Shown: piece after piece, positions 10,919-21,433 of the stretch
Numbering within the stretch: position 1 is the stretch's first letter
Layout: every line of letters begins with the position of its first letter
DNA from: Cylindrodendrum hubeiense
Lineage: Eukaryota > Ascomycota > Sordariomycetes > Hypocreales > Nectriaceae
NCBI GenBank assembly: GCA_014621425.1
Contig: JAANBB010000301.1
Span: 1-49,852, forward strand
Direction: 5' to 3'
DNA: 49,852 nt
Made by a program: the position numbers and the translations under genes
The notes under the pieces: generated by a model
The model's input: the letters and a program-made list of their open reading frames with translations, nothing else
What the model was told of the DNA's origin: nothing
The model's database searches: none

Positions 10919-12252
10919 GGCAAAGACACAGAAACGGAAAAGTTGTCAAAGAAACTGGGTGCAAAGCAAAACCACTACAATTTGACGCCGTGACACTGGT
11001 AATTATATAGCGACAACGGGGAGGCGTTGAATTAACCGTTCATCCTTGGCCCCTCTCGGGATCGTACAATTGCGAAGCGAGCCATCCCCAAGAGAGGCCT
11101 TGGAGACGTGCAAAAAGGTCCCGTGGTTCCTGGCATGACCATGGCTTTGGGAGATGATGCCGAGAGCATCATGGCGGCTGGTCGTGCCAGGAACTACTGG
11201 GGTGTAGTTCTTCCCGGGGAAGTGCGGGGACGCCACCAATTGGGGAGCTGGTTGAGAAATTGAGAGACGGAGGAGACGAGCCCAGATGGGCGACGAGGAC
11301 GGGCAGCGACGGTGTGGATTCGTGGGATTCTGATGAGTCGGGGGGCTCGGATTCGGAGATGAGCAGGGTGTGATGGATGTGCAAGGCGCTCTCCGGGCTG
11401 GAACGCCGCGCCGAAGTTCCTAGCACGATGAGCTGTGCGTGGCCCAATCGCGACCAAGGTGCAGATGCAAGGCGAGGAGCAGGCCTGGGGATGAGCTGTT
11501 GGAGTCGACGATGGCGGTGCTTGCGGTGTAAGTGGATGGTGGAGAGTGTGGTGGAGAGCGTGGTGGAGCGTGGTGGAGCGTGGCGATGGAGCGTTGTGGT
11601 GGAGCCTGAGTTCACTACAGTGGGTTCGTACGGCAGAATACATCCACTCTGCCCCCAGCTCCCGCAGTTCCACCTCTCCACATGCACATCCCACATTCAA
11701 CATCGCGGGGGAGTCGGGGCGAGCATCGCAGAACAGACTCCACGATGTGCATTTAACCGGTCGGACGGGCCCCACGCCTATTAACGCGCCAATTGAGCTG
11801 TCCCTGCGCCGACGACCCTGGCCGGCCCTGGCCCTCCCTGGCCCTGCCCGGCATCGCTCGGTCGCTGCCAACCGGTCCCGCGTGCCTGGTTGCCGCTGGG
11901 CGAATGGCACTGCAGGGTTACAGCAGGTTGACGAGGTTGCAGCACCTCCCGGCACGTCGCGGCGCGTCCATGGCAGCTTACGGATGACGATGTCATGAGG
12001 TATGGTGGGGTGAGGAGGGGAAGCTGGTGGATGCTCTGCGCGGGTGAAGTGCTTAGACTCGTCCTGAGCTAAGCTTCGAGGCAGATTGTGACAGTGCTCC
12101 ATGATATGGTGGAGCTTGACATGATGGGGGTCTATCTCGTTGCTCTCATTGAAAGACGGCCGAGTTCCAACAGTCTGCGTCTCTTCCAGTTCCTCACAGC
12201 CAAGACAATTGAGCCACCGACTCCCTCTCCTCCACCATTCTGAACAATCGCA
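10919..12252. promoter_or_regulatory. Divergent promoter region between GH3 and GH31 genes
   Basis: 1.33 kb shared upstream region. It contains many matches to the CreA/CRE1 consensus SYGGRG: CTGGGG at 11197 and 11485, GCGGGG at 11224 and 11705, GTGGGG at 12005, and five GTGGAG copies between 11539 and 11604. A GGCCCTGGCC-rich tract lies at about 11815-11850. A long minus-strand open frame here has no conserved character and is taken as chance. Confidence 0.5.
11539..11604 (+). repeat. Cluster of five GTGGAG hexamers (CRE1-like)
   Basis: GTGGAG occurs at 11539, 11551, 11563, 11573 and 11599, in a degenerate 10-12-bp minisatellite built on GTGGTGGAGCG. GTGGAG fits the carbon catabolite repressor consensus SYGGRG. 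Binding is inference. Confidence 0.6.
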
Positions 12253-14598
12253 ATGGTGCGCCTTCGTGATGGCATGTGGCTGCCCGCCGAGGGCGTCCGC
12301 ACCGAGTACGCCGAGGATGTCTATGAAATTACGCCCTCGGAGGACCAGCAGGCATTGAGCTTGCTGTGTCCGGTCAAGCACATCCGATCGCGCGGCGACA
12401 CGCTCAACCAACCGACCGTGACCCTCGACGTCAAGGCCGAGATGGACGGCGTCATCTCCATAGAGTCGACGCACTGGGCTGGCGCGCAGAACAAGGGGCC
12501 TCACTTCGAGCTCTTCCCGGATGGCAAGCCAACTGTCAAGGCCGAGATTGTCAAAAGTGACCAGGGCACCACTCTCAAGTCTGGCCTCTTGTCAGCTACC
12601 ATCCACCCGGATCCCCACAACTTCGACATCAAGTTTCACAGCACCGATGGCTCCAAGCACCTCACGACACTTGGCAATCGCAGCACTGGCTTTGCCTACT
12701 CTCCGTCGCCCAGCTCACCAATGCAGCTGGGTGATATGCGCGACTTCAAGCACTACATGTTCTTTCAGACAACTCTCTCCGTTGGCGAGTCCATCCACGG
12801 CCTGGGAGAGCGCTTTGGCGCCTGGAACAAAGTCGGCCAGCACGTCTCCCTCTGGAACGCCGATGGTGGCACCTCCAGTGACCAGGCCTACAAGAACGTC
12901 TCCTTCTGGATGAGCAACCGTGGCTATGGTGTCTTTGTCGACAATCCCGGCCGGGTGGACTTGGAGATCGGCAGCGAGCGGACCACCCGCATTCAAACAA
13001 CGGTCGAAGGCCAGCGCTTGAAGATCTACATTATCTACGGCAATGGTCCCAAGGACGTCCTCAAGAAGTATACCACCCTAACCGGAAAGGCCGGCAAGGT
13101 CCCTAGCTGGAGCTTTGGCCTCTGGTTGACAACCAGCTTTACCACCAACTACGATGAGTCGACCGTCAACTCGTTCCTCGAGGGCATGAAGGCCCGTGGA
13201 TCCCCGGTCGACGTTTTCCATTACGACTGCTTTTGGATGAAGGCCTTCACCTGGACTGATTTCGTCTTTGACTCGGAGCGCTTCCCCGACCCCAAAGCCC
13301 AAATTTCTCGTCTCAAGGAGAACGGCCTATGCAAGAAGGTCTGCGTTTGGATCAACCCATACATCGGCCAGCACGGTGCTGCCTTCAAGTATGCTGCCGA
13401 CCGCGGTTATCTGCTGAAGCGTAAGAATGGCGATGTCTGGCAGTGGGATCTGTGGCAGGCTGGCATGGGTCTCGTGGACATTACCAACCCTGACGCCGTT
13501 GCTTGGTACGTTGAATGTCTCAATGGCCTCTTCGATAAGGGTGTGGATGCCCTTAAGACCGACTTTGGTGAGCGTATCCCTACGCTCGACGTCCAATGGC
13601 ACGATACCACAATCGACCCTCACAAGATGCACAACTACTACGCCTTTGCCTACAACCGAATCGTATATGAAGCTCTCCAGAAGCGATATGGAAAGGACGA
13701 GGCCGTGTTGTTCGCCCGTGCTGCTTGTGCTGGTACTCAGCGATTCCCCCTCGTGTGGGGCGGCGACTGCGAGTCGACCCCCGAAGCGCTGGCTGAGTCC
13801 GTACGTGGAGGTCTCTCCATGGGCCTCAGTGGATACTCATTCTGGAGCTGCGATATTGGCGGCTTCGAGGGATTCCCTCCCCCGTGGATTTACAAGCGAT
13901 GGGTGGCGATGGGTCTCCTGTGCAGCCACAGTCGTCTGCACGGAAGCAACTCCTACCGTGTACCGTGGACTGTCGATGATGACGACAAGACTGAGGAAGG
14001 TTGCTCCAGGACTTTGGCCAAGTGGACTTCGCTGAAGACGCGCTTGATGCCGTATATCTATGCTCAGGCAATGGAGTCGATAGAGGGTGGTATCCCCATG
14101 TCTCTTCGTGCTGTCGCGCTCGAGTTCCCGGATGACCCCACCTCATGGTACCTCGACCGCCAGTTCATGGTAGGATCCCAGCTCCTCGCAGCACCCATCT
14201 ACGAGGAGTCTGGCGAGGCCGAGTTCTACCTGCCCAAGGGGAAGTGGACCTCGTACTTTACCAATGAGGTCAAGACTGGCCCGGGCTGGTTCAAGGAGAA
14301 GCATGCTTTCGGCACCCTGCCTCTCTACGTGCGCGAGAACACCATCCTGGTACTCGGTAGTCGCAGCCAAGATGGAGCGGCATACGACTATGCCAAGGAT
14401 GTCGAGGTTGCTCTATATCAGACCACCCCTGGCGCCAAAGCGACCGTAGTGGACGGCGAGGGCAAGGTCGTTGTCGAGCTTACAGTCGGAGCTGATGGCA
14501 AACTCGAGGGTACCGATGCACTTGGGGGTGACTTTAAGATCTCAGATAGCGGCCGAAGTCTGGAGGGCGATGCTCCTGTATCGATCAAGTCGCTGTGA
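12253..14598 (+). CDS. GH31 alpha-xylosidase, YicI-like, intracellular (781 aa, no intron)
   Basis: Family 31 glycoside hydrolase predicted to release alpha-linked xylose from the non-reducing end of xyloglucan oligosaccharides such as isoprimeverose. The single exon starts at the ATG at 12253, just before the conserved N-terminal block. The signature KTDFGERIP contains the predicted nucleophile Asp437, and WGGDCEST contains the predicted acid/base Asp505; both match the YicI alpha-xylosidase pattern rather than alpha-glucosidase (WxDMNE). Other GH31 blocks include FHYDCFWMKAFTWTDFVFD and GLSGYSFWSCDIGGFEG. There is no signal peptide, so it probably acts in the cytosol on imported oligosaccharides. 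A beta-sandwich C-terminal domain completes the usual length. Together with the divergent secreted GH3 enzyme it suggests a small xyloglucan or cellodextrin-using pair. Confidence 0.92.
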   Translation: MVRLRDGMWLPAEGVRTEYAEDVYEITPSEDQQALSLLCPVKHIRSRGDTLNQPTVTLDVKAEMDGVISIESTHWAGAQNKGPHFELFPDGKPTVKAEIVKSDQGTTLKSGLLSATIHPDPHNFDIKFHSTDGSKHLTTLGNRSTGFAYSPSPSSPMQLGDMRDFKHYMFFQTTLSVGESIHGLGERFGAWNKVGQHVSLWNADGGTSSDQAYKNVSFWMSNRGYGVFVDNPGRVDLEIGSERTTRIQTTVEGQRLKIYIIYGNGPKDVLKKYTTLTGKAGKVPSWSFGLWLTTSFTTNYDESTVNSFLEGMKARGSPVDVFHYDCFWMKAFTWTDFVFDSERFPDPKAQISRLKENGLCKKVCVWINPYIGQHGAAFKYAADRGYLLKRKNGDVWQWDLWQAGMGLVDITNPDAVAWYVECLNGLFDKGVDALKTDFGERIPTLDVQWHDTTIDPHKMHNYYAFAYNRIVYEALQKRYGKDEAVLFARAACAGTQRFPLVWGGDCESTPEALAESVRGGLSMGLSGYSFWSCDIGGFEGFPPPWIYKRWVAMGLLCSHSRLHGSNSYRVPWTVDDDDKTEEGCSRTLAKWTSLKTRLMPYIYAQAMESIEGGIPMSLRAVALEFPDDPTSWYLDRQFMVGSQLLAAPIYEESGEAEFYLPKGKWTSYFTNEVKTGPGWFKEKHAFGTLPLYVRENTILVLGSRSQDGAAYDYAKDVEVALYQTTPGAKATVVDGEGKVVVELTVGADGKLEGTDALGGDFKISDSGRSLEGDAPVSIKSL

Positions 14599-15151
14599 AA
14601 TGATGGGTTACTGGAAGGTTGACCATCGTATTACGTGGGACAACAATATTAACGATAGATTGAACGCGTATCCGCCTTGAATTATGATAATGAACTCCTT
14701 GATTAAACCATGAATCAGTGCTGTCTTGTGCAGGAGATGTAGTTCGAAGAGTATCGCTGTTCACACACAAACTTAAGCTACATGGCTTTTCTATGAACAC
14801 AAAATTAAACAGTGCATACGAGACTACCCAGCATGTGGCCATCGTCGGATCACGAGATTGATGAGAGTTTCGTAAGTTGGGGTTGGAAACCTGAGCTAAG
14901 TGGACTCCAAACAGATGGAATGTAATGAATAGGAAACCGTTTTCTCAAAAGACTTGCGAGTATGATATGGTTTCAATTTGAGCTTCTTATTTACGTGAAT
15001 CATGGCTACCTCTGGAACACAGTCTGCCAAGTAGCAACTATCTTACACTGCATTGGTCATCTTTGAGGTTCATGCAAATCAACCCTGCAGTTAATATCAC
15101 AGGCTTGTAAACTTAACGCCAGTCAGCATGTGAGACCAGTTCTTGGGTCAT
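14599..15151. other. Intergenic region between convergent genes
   Basis: About 550 bp of AT-richer sequence holding the 3' UTRs of the alpha-xylosidase (+) and the GH3-GNAT gene (-). No gene is seen. A possible alternative last intron acceptor of the GH3-GNAT gene lies at 15085-15090 (minus strand). Confidence 0.6.
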
Positions 15152-18100
15152 TTAACTCACATTATCCGGAGAATTGGTAATCTCGTCAAACGCTTGCAGC
15201 GTCTCGAATCCCATCGCCGCCAGCGGCTCGGTTCCGTCGTCAACAACCTGTGTTGTTAGCACAATTCAAACATAGGGATCGGGCCGCAAACTTACCCAGC
15301 CAAGTACAGTTTTCGATGCCCTGTGACTCTTGTTCTGACGGACGCCCATCAGTGCAAGCCCTTGCAGCACGAGCGTCGCAAAGGGCATGGACGGAACGAC
15401 GGGGGCGAGAATCCCGCCAATGTCTTCGGCGTGGGACAGCAGCGCTGGCACGTAGGTAGCCAAAGGGCTATGCTGGCGGGAAATGATGATTGTTCCCAAC
15501 AAACTACCAGCTCCGTCCTTGGCGCGCACGATGCCGCAAGCCTTTGTCTCTTGCAGGGCGAACCTGTAGAGCTCGAGGATCTCGGGATTTGCGTGCGCGC
15601 GGACATGGCTGAGCACACTTTCGGCATTGTCTACTCCGTGGATCAGGTCAAAACTTATATTGACCCTTTGGATGCTTTGCAGTAGCCCTTCAGGGGCGGA
15701 CCAGTTAGCCAAATCCTGAATGACCATGTCAGTGACCCGGCGGGGAAATTGTGTATCCCAACCGCTGTTAGTGAACCATTCCTTGACCGTGTTCACTTGA
15801 ACATCAACAGGAATACCTGGGAAGACACCTGGGAGTGCCATTCCGAGCTGGACTTTTTTGATCCCCCGTCTTTGGGTGAGACTCTTCATTGCTCGCCGGT
15901 GGAGAGACCTGCCGATGGAAACATCTCGCTTTGCAGGATCGACAAAGATTGCGCCCAACATTCCGACCCCATGAAGATAATACGTGGCTACAAATCCGTA
16001 CAGAGCTTGTGTGCTCGAGTTTCTTACAACGAAATGAGCCTCGCTGATGAGTTGGTTGTTAAGCTGAAAGGTCGCAGCCGTCGTTGTTTGTAGAAACTGG
16101 AGGTCGGGGGCGCTGCCTCGATGGACAGCCCGTAATAGCTCGTCTAGTCCCGAAGCATCGCGTTCCGGGCGGTATTCTTCCACGAGCCAGTGTTGTCGTG
16201 ATTTGAGAACCTTTTTACTCTTCCTCAGAGTACCAGGAAGCGTTCCAAGTGGGGTGATTTCGCCCACCAGTGCCCTGGCGAGGGCATGCAAGGCATTCTC
16301 TGTGAAGTCGAACGTGCAGAGGTATGTGCCAATGGATTTGTCCATGGCAAAATCATATGGTGAACTAACAGCGACCACAATGAGCTGCTTCTTTTGGCCT
16401 CTGCTTCGGAGCATAGAACACATCATGTCGACGTGCTTTGTGAAGCCAGCTTGATACAAGTTTCTGTTGGCATCAGCTGTAACAATAATGATACAAGAGG
16501 CTCTATTAATCAAGTTCTCGTGAACTATACCAGAGTTAGCATTGATTAGACTCGATCGCAGACTAGTTCATACCTGGCCGCACTCCATTGGCAGTGTAAC
16601 TGGTATGGAGCAGCTTTTCATTGCGGGATCGTGCCAATGACTTTCCAAATTCCCTGAAGACACCTTCTCCGCTCATGATTGCACCACGTTCGCGGTCGCG
16701 ATGAGACCAATTGTCGTGATTCGTCCAGGCTAGATGCTGGGCATCCTTGGCATTAAGAAGTTTCTTGGTGAGAGAAGACGCTGGGAGTGGCTTGATAAGA
16801 GGCGTGAGTAGGAGCAACTCTTCTCCTGGATGCATCGAGGCTGAGAGGGGTAGTAGCTTCTCCTTGTCTCGGATGACTGTGATGGAATCATCATACGCTC
16901 GGCGTGACAGCGCTAGGTGAGCAGGATGGAGCTGAGATAATAGAGAAATCCCTGGAGTGTTGAGGGCCTTGGTCCACGAGGTGCAGGTTGATTTCAGACG
17001 AAGAACACGTCTCACTGACGTGAATATCCTCTCTTTGGAGATGATGCCGCTTTCGTAACCTAACTTTAGCCCCTTGATAGCCTCAAGCTGGACATCGTAT
17101 GCCCGGCAAAGAAGAACGAGGTCACATCCTGCCTCCACGGCCATGACAACGCCGTTCTGGACGCCAAGTTCATGGCTCAGGGCTTCCATTTCCAGGCATT
17201 CCGAGATGGCAACACCATTGAAGCCCAGGTCATTTCGCAATAGTTCATCCACGACCTGATCTGACAGACAAGCGTGGCTGACATTCATAGATGGGCTAGA
17301 AATGCCACAGCCTCCGATGAACATGGCATCCAACTTGCCAGAAGCAATAGCATTTCGGAAGGGGACCAAGGCACTCAAGCTCAACTCCTCGAGGGTTTGG
17401 GTGATGATGGGGACGTCTAGGTTGGATCCAAGGAAGTCAAGGTTTCCATAGGAGGGAAAGTGCTTGCCGCAGGACGCCATTCCTGCGTCCCGAATACCTT
17501 TCAAAGCAGCGAGACCATACTGTGAGACCTCCTGTGGGTCATCTCCAGTGGCACGCACTCCTAGCGGCTGATACCGAGCATTGTTAAGCACATCGAGAAC
17601 TGGACCAAGCATGAGGTTCACACCACACGCCGATATCTCGGTTGCTGTGGCCTTGGTGACCTCGTAAGCCAGCTCGGCTCGGCCGGTAGCGGCAACGCCC
17701 ATGGCACTGGGGAACTGGCAGACATAGTCCTCGTCAAAGAGACTATTGACGCCGCCATTCTCCTGGTCAAGGGCAATTAATAGTGGGTGGGGATGACCAG
17801 CTTTCTGGGCAATAGTTTGAAGTTCCTGGACCAGCCTAGCAGTCTGTTGGGCAGCTTCGGATGGTTAGCCCCAGCCAAGGATATGTAACGGGCAAGGGGT
17901 ATGGGGACAGCCAGAAACAAGGAAACCAAAGGATACATGAGGCCCACCCGGGACTAGCGGAGACATACATTTGAGGTTCTTGGCAGTGAGGATGATAGAG
18001 CCAAGATGGTGGTCCTCGATGAGGCTCCTGATCTGGGGCGTGACTTCAGTGCCATCCCAGCCCATAATCAGGATCTGGCCAATGGCCCTACACGACACCA

Positions 18101-18270
18101 AGACCACCTGTTAGCACAATATTATGCATCTCGACCTGGAAGCCGCAGGGCGTGGAGCAGACGGAGTGGACGGAGTGGACTATCCGCGGAATCGCGGCCG
18201 GGGCGGGTACGTACCAGTCGAGGTTCTGCCATAGTGGATCCAGGTCTTCTACGTGTACTGAGTTGGCCAT
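15152..18270 (-). CDS. nag3: GH3 beta-N-acetylglucosaminidase fused to GNAT domain(s), NAG3-type (926 aa, 5 exons)
   Basis: Exons: 18270-18215, 18087-17969, 17854-16574, 16524-15296 and 15247-15152. No signal peptide, so probably intracellular. The start at 18270 (MANSVHVEDLDPLW) directly precedes the NagZ-like GH3 domain (residues about 15-330), with ALDQENGGVN, GVRATGDDP and Lys189-His190 conserved. The expected catalytic Asp is Glu277 (ISECLEMEA), and the loop after KHFP reads SYGNLDFLGSNLDVP, without the Asp-x-His of bacterial NagZ. A GH3 C-terminal alpha/beta domain (about 375-585) follows, then a GNAT region from about 598 with motif A around 680-695 (VDPAKRDVSIGRSL) and a second, weaker GNAT-like half to about 900. 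Expected role: release of GlcNAc from chitin-derived oligomers or glycans. The substrate of the GNAT part is unknown. Splicing at 16573/16525 joins both halves into one frame. The 3' end is uncertain: GTGAGT at 15160 could be a donor. Divergent from dac1. Confidence 0.85.
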
Positions 18271-19179
18271 GGTTGGGCGGTGGCGGCGGCGGCGCCTAGT
18301 GACATGGTACCTGGAACCGGAGCCGTTGAGATGCCGGTCGCTCCTCGCCTTGGACTTGAGGTAACGATGAGATGCCTTGTCGGGGGGCGGCGACGACGAC
18401 GACGACGATGAATCTGACCCGAGAGGGGCGCCCATGGTGCGAATGCGCCGACGCGACAACGTCTAAACTTCGGCTAAGGGATCCTGGCGGCGGCTGATTG
18501 GCTGTGAGCCGACGACGCCGGCGTGTGGGTCTTTGGTTGTGTGATGGACGGCGGCTGAGTTAACGTTACATGGGATGCCTCACTCCGGGGCAGGCGTCGT
18601 TGAGCTGTTAGCAGGATTGACTGGCAGGATTGACTGGCAGGATGGACTGGCAGGACGGACCGTGGTATCTCTCCCTGTGCAAAGAAAAACCAACGTTGAC
18701 GGCGGGGTGCTTGTGGAGGCGGTTGTGGAAGGATAGACGTTTGGTCGAGGGGCAGATGGACGAATGCCAGGCTCTTGTATTAGCAGGTGGCTCAACTGAT
18801 GGCCCGGCCGATACCCAAGCACCCAGCACGGAGTCTACGGACCTACGCCGGTCGCTTCACGCCCAGCTTATCCGTCTTGCCATCTGAAGCCCCACGTCCT
18901 GGCGTGGCATGGTGCCCTTCAAATGGGCCGAGGGATAGGCGTGGCCATGGTGACGGTGACGAGACTTTGCCGCCATGTCGCGATGCCACGAGACACGGCC
19001 ATACTGCGTCACGGCGAGTCGCTAGTTGCCCAGTCCGTGATACCCGCAGAGACTACTAAGTAGTCGACATGTCTCGTTCGATGCTTGAACTTCATTATGG
19101 TCAGAGAGAAGGCTCGGGCAGACACGACCCTAACCAGTAGACTCTCTGACCAGGACATCCCTCTTCTGTTGCTGCAATC
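18271..19179. promoter_or_regulatory. Divergent nag3/dac1 promoter region
   Basis: 909 bp shared by two genes of the same pathway. It contains a 13-bp direct repeat (18613-18660), a GCGGGG at 18702 and a GTGGAG at 18713. No clear NDT80 site (CRCAAA core) was found by eye. Confidence 0.55.
18613..18660 (+). repeat. 13-bp direct repeat, about 3.7 copies
   Basis: The unit AGGATTGACTGGC occurs twice exactly, then with one change, then partially (AGGACGGAC). It lies about 345 bp upstream of the nag3 start and 520 bp upstream of dac1. Its regular period and position between co-functional genes make it a candidate binding array. Confidence 0.85.
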
Positions 19180-20625
19180 ATGCCTATGGCTGTCTCGCCC
19201 ACGCGGCCCCAGAACGGCCTGACCAAGTTTACCAACTGCCGCCTGCTCAAGAACGATGCCCTCGTCGACGGGGACCTCTGGGTCAGCTCCGTCTCTGGCA
19301 AAGTCATTGACAGCCAGGTCTCGTTCTACGATGAGCTGGTCCTCCCAGACAAGATCGTCGATCTTGGTGGGCGCATTCTCGCACCTGGGCTGATCGAGTG
19401 CCAGCTGAACGGCGCTTTCGGGTTCAATTTCTCGACCCTGCTCGACGACATGTCCGAATATGGGGAGAAGCTGCAGGAAGTAAACCGCCTCATGGTCCAG
19501 ACAGGGGTAACGTCGTACATCCCGACCATCACAAGCCAGCGGCCTGAGATGTACCAGAAGGTGAGTTTTTGTGGTGGCTTGCACGGTAGTGGCTTCGCGC
19601 ATGAGGCTAACGGCGCCGGCAGACACTCCCGTTCCTTGGCCCGTCTGGAGATCATAGGAAGGCCGAGGACGGCGCCGAATCGCTCGGGGCTCACTGTGAG
19701 GGCCCGTTTCTTAGCCCCACCAAGAACGGGGTCCACAACGTCGATGTTCTGATACAGGCCGAGTCGATTGAAGACCTCCAGCGATGCTACGGAGCTGATA
19801 ATATGACCGGTTCCGGGGATGGGAAGCTGCCGATCAAGATGATCACGGCAGCTCCGGAGCGCGGTCGGATGATGGACCTGATCCCCGAGTTGACGTCGAG
19901 AGGTATCATCTACTCCATCGGCCACTCGGAAGCAACTTATGAAGAAGCTTCCCAGGCGGTCGGGAAGGGAGCCACTATGATCACTCACCTGTTCAATGCC
20001 ATGCGGCCTTTGCACCATCGCAACCCCGGCATCTTCGGGGTTCTTGGCAAGGCGGAGAGTTTACCTAGGCCCTATTTCGGCATCATCTCCGACGGGATAC
20101 ACCTGCACCCCACAACGATCAAAATCGCCTACAATTCGCATCCCGATGGCTTCATTCTCGTCACAGACGCGATGCACCTGGTTGGGCTGGCAGACGGGTC
20201 GTATCCATGGACCAATGGTGAGCACACGTGCAACATTATCAAGAAGGGCTCTAAGCTGCTCCTCGAGGGCTCGGAGACGATTGCTGGAAGGTACGTAAAA
20301 GCCCAGTCTCGAGTGTTTGATTCACAGAACGAGAGTTGACTAACGGATGAGCAACAGCTCCATCACCCTGCTCGAATGTGTCAACAACTTCCTGCAGTGG
20401 ACCGGGACCAGCATTCCCCAGGCGCTCGGGGCCGTGACGTCAACCCCGGCGGCGATGCTGGGGCTTCAAGGGGTCAAGGGCACGTTGGATGCAGGGGCGG
20501 ATGCCGATCTGGTGGTGCTGTCGGACGAGACTGTGGGAGGCTGTCATCGGCTTGTATTGGACGAGGTGTGGAAGTTTGGGCAGCCAGTTTTTCGGGCCGA
20601 ACAAAGTCATGTGAAGAGCTACTAG
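19180..20625 (+). CDS. dac1: N-acetylglucosamine-6-phosphate deacetylase (438 aa, 3 exons)
   Basis: Amidohydrolase that converts GlcNAc-6-P to GlcN-6-P and acetate, the second intracellular step of GlcNAc use. Exons are 19180-19560, 19623-20290 and 20358-20625, with introns of 62 and 67 nt. Family motifs: AHCEGPFLS with the metal-ligand Glu153, GHSEAT at 227-232, THLFNAM at 248-254, SDGIHLH at 283-289 and LVTDAM with the predicted catalytic Asp309. The C-terminal region has TSTPAAMLGL and GADADLVVL, typical of this amidohydrolase group. The first ATG (19180) is used; a second in-frame ATG two codons later would hardly change the product. The length is normal for the family. It lies divergent to nag3 and upstream of, but separately transcribed from, the NDT80-type regulator. 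Confidence 0.95.
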
Positions 20626-21433
20626 GTACCTTAGAAGTAGGTAGGTAAAGGCAGGTAAAGGCAGGTATCTGTACCTAGATCAGAGAGCTACGTACTGGTA
20701 GAGTTGCAAATGAAAGGAAGAGGACTAGATGTAGACTAGAATGACAATATGCATGCGGACGAATACGTATTGGGTATTGGCAGGAAATAATTGCGCGGCA
20801 TGCATTTGCACTTACAAAAGATTCGCTCATTCTGTGAGGTGGGTGACCGGCACTTCGTCCAATGCACTTCTGTATCTTTATCTGCACTAGCCGGGGAAAT
20901 CAAATTACAGCGCCAATAAGTTCGGTAGGGGACGCCGGAGCCCACTGAACCTTCTGAAACGGCTCCCGAAACGGCCCTAGCCCGCGTTCTTCTTCAGTGG
21001 GCTGTCCCCTGTGGTACTAGCCTTCTTCCGCAGGTGCATGCTGTGCAGGTGTGGGCCACCAGCCAATTGCCGCGACGTCTGACGATAGCAATGATAGGAC
21101 AAGCCCGACGGCTCAAGCTCAGTGGGTCACCTCCACAGCGCCTCCTCCACTCCACCACCTCCGCTCTTCCTTCGATCGCGCTGCGCTCTTGGCCAAGTCA
21201 AGACATGTCGGTCGTCTGATCTTGTGCAGAACTCCCCAGCACCAACCACGACAAACAGACGTCGCCCGTCATCTCCTTCGTCGCTATTGCTGTCGCCATC
21301 ACCGCCGCCATCCGCCTACGCTGCCGTTCCCGTGTCTTTCCAAGTCTCACGGCCGCTCGCAGGGGTTCCTGCGTCGCTGATCTCACCAGCGCACCTGATC
21401 CGATGAAGCGATGACAAGCGACTGAACAATGCC
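20626..21433. promoter_or_regulatory. Upstream region of the NDT80-type regulator gene
   Basis: About 810 bp between dac1 and ron1, both on the plus strand. It holds the dac1 3' UTR and the ron1 promoter and leader. An AGGTA-based repeat lies at 20639-20667. The last 250 bp are CT- and CCA-rich, as in fungal 5' leaders. No supported ORF. Confidence 0.5.
20639..20667 (+). repeat. AGGTAAAGGC short repeat tract
   Basis: Imperfect repeats of about 10 bp built on AGGTA, just downstream of the dac1 stop codon. Confidence 0.55.

Noticed and set aside
11194..12504. Long minus-strand open frame (436 codons) between the GH3 and GH31 genes
   Set aside because: Arg/Pro/Ser-rich with no domain, overlaps the conserved start of the alpha-xylosidase on the other strand and runs through GTGGAG and GGCCCTGGCC repeats; explained by high GC content and repeats.
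18215..18459. Upstream in-frame extension of the GH3-GNAT protein (start at 18432)
   Set aside because: The extension is Ser-, Arg- and His-rich low complexity; the conserved GH3 N terminus begins right after the ATG at 18270. It cannot be excluded fully without transcripts.
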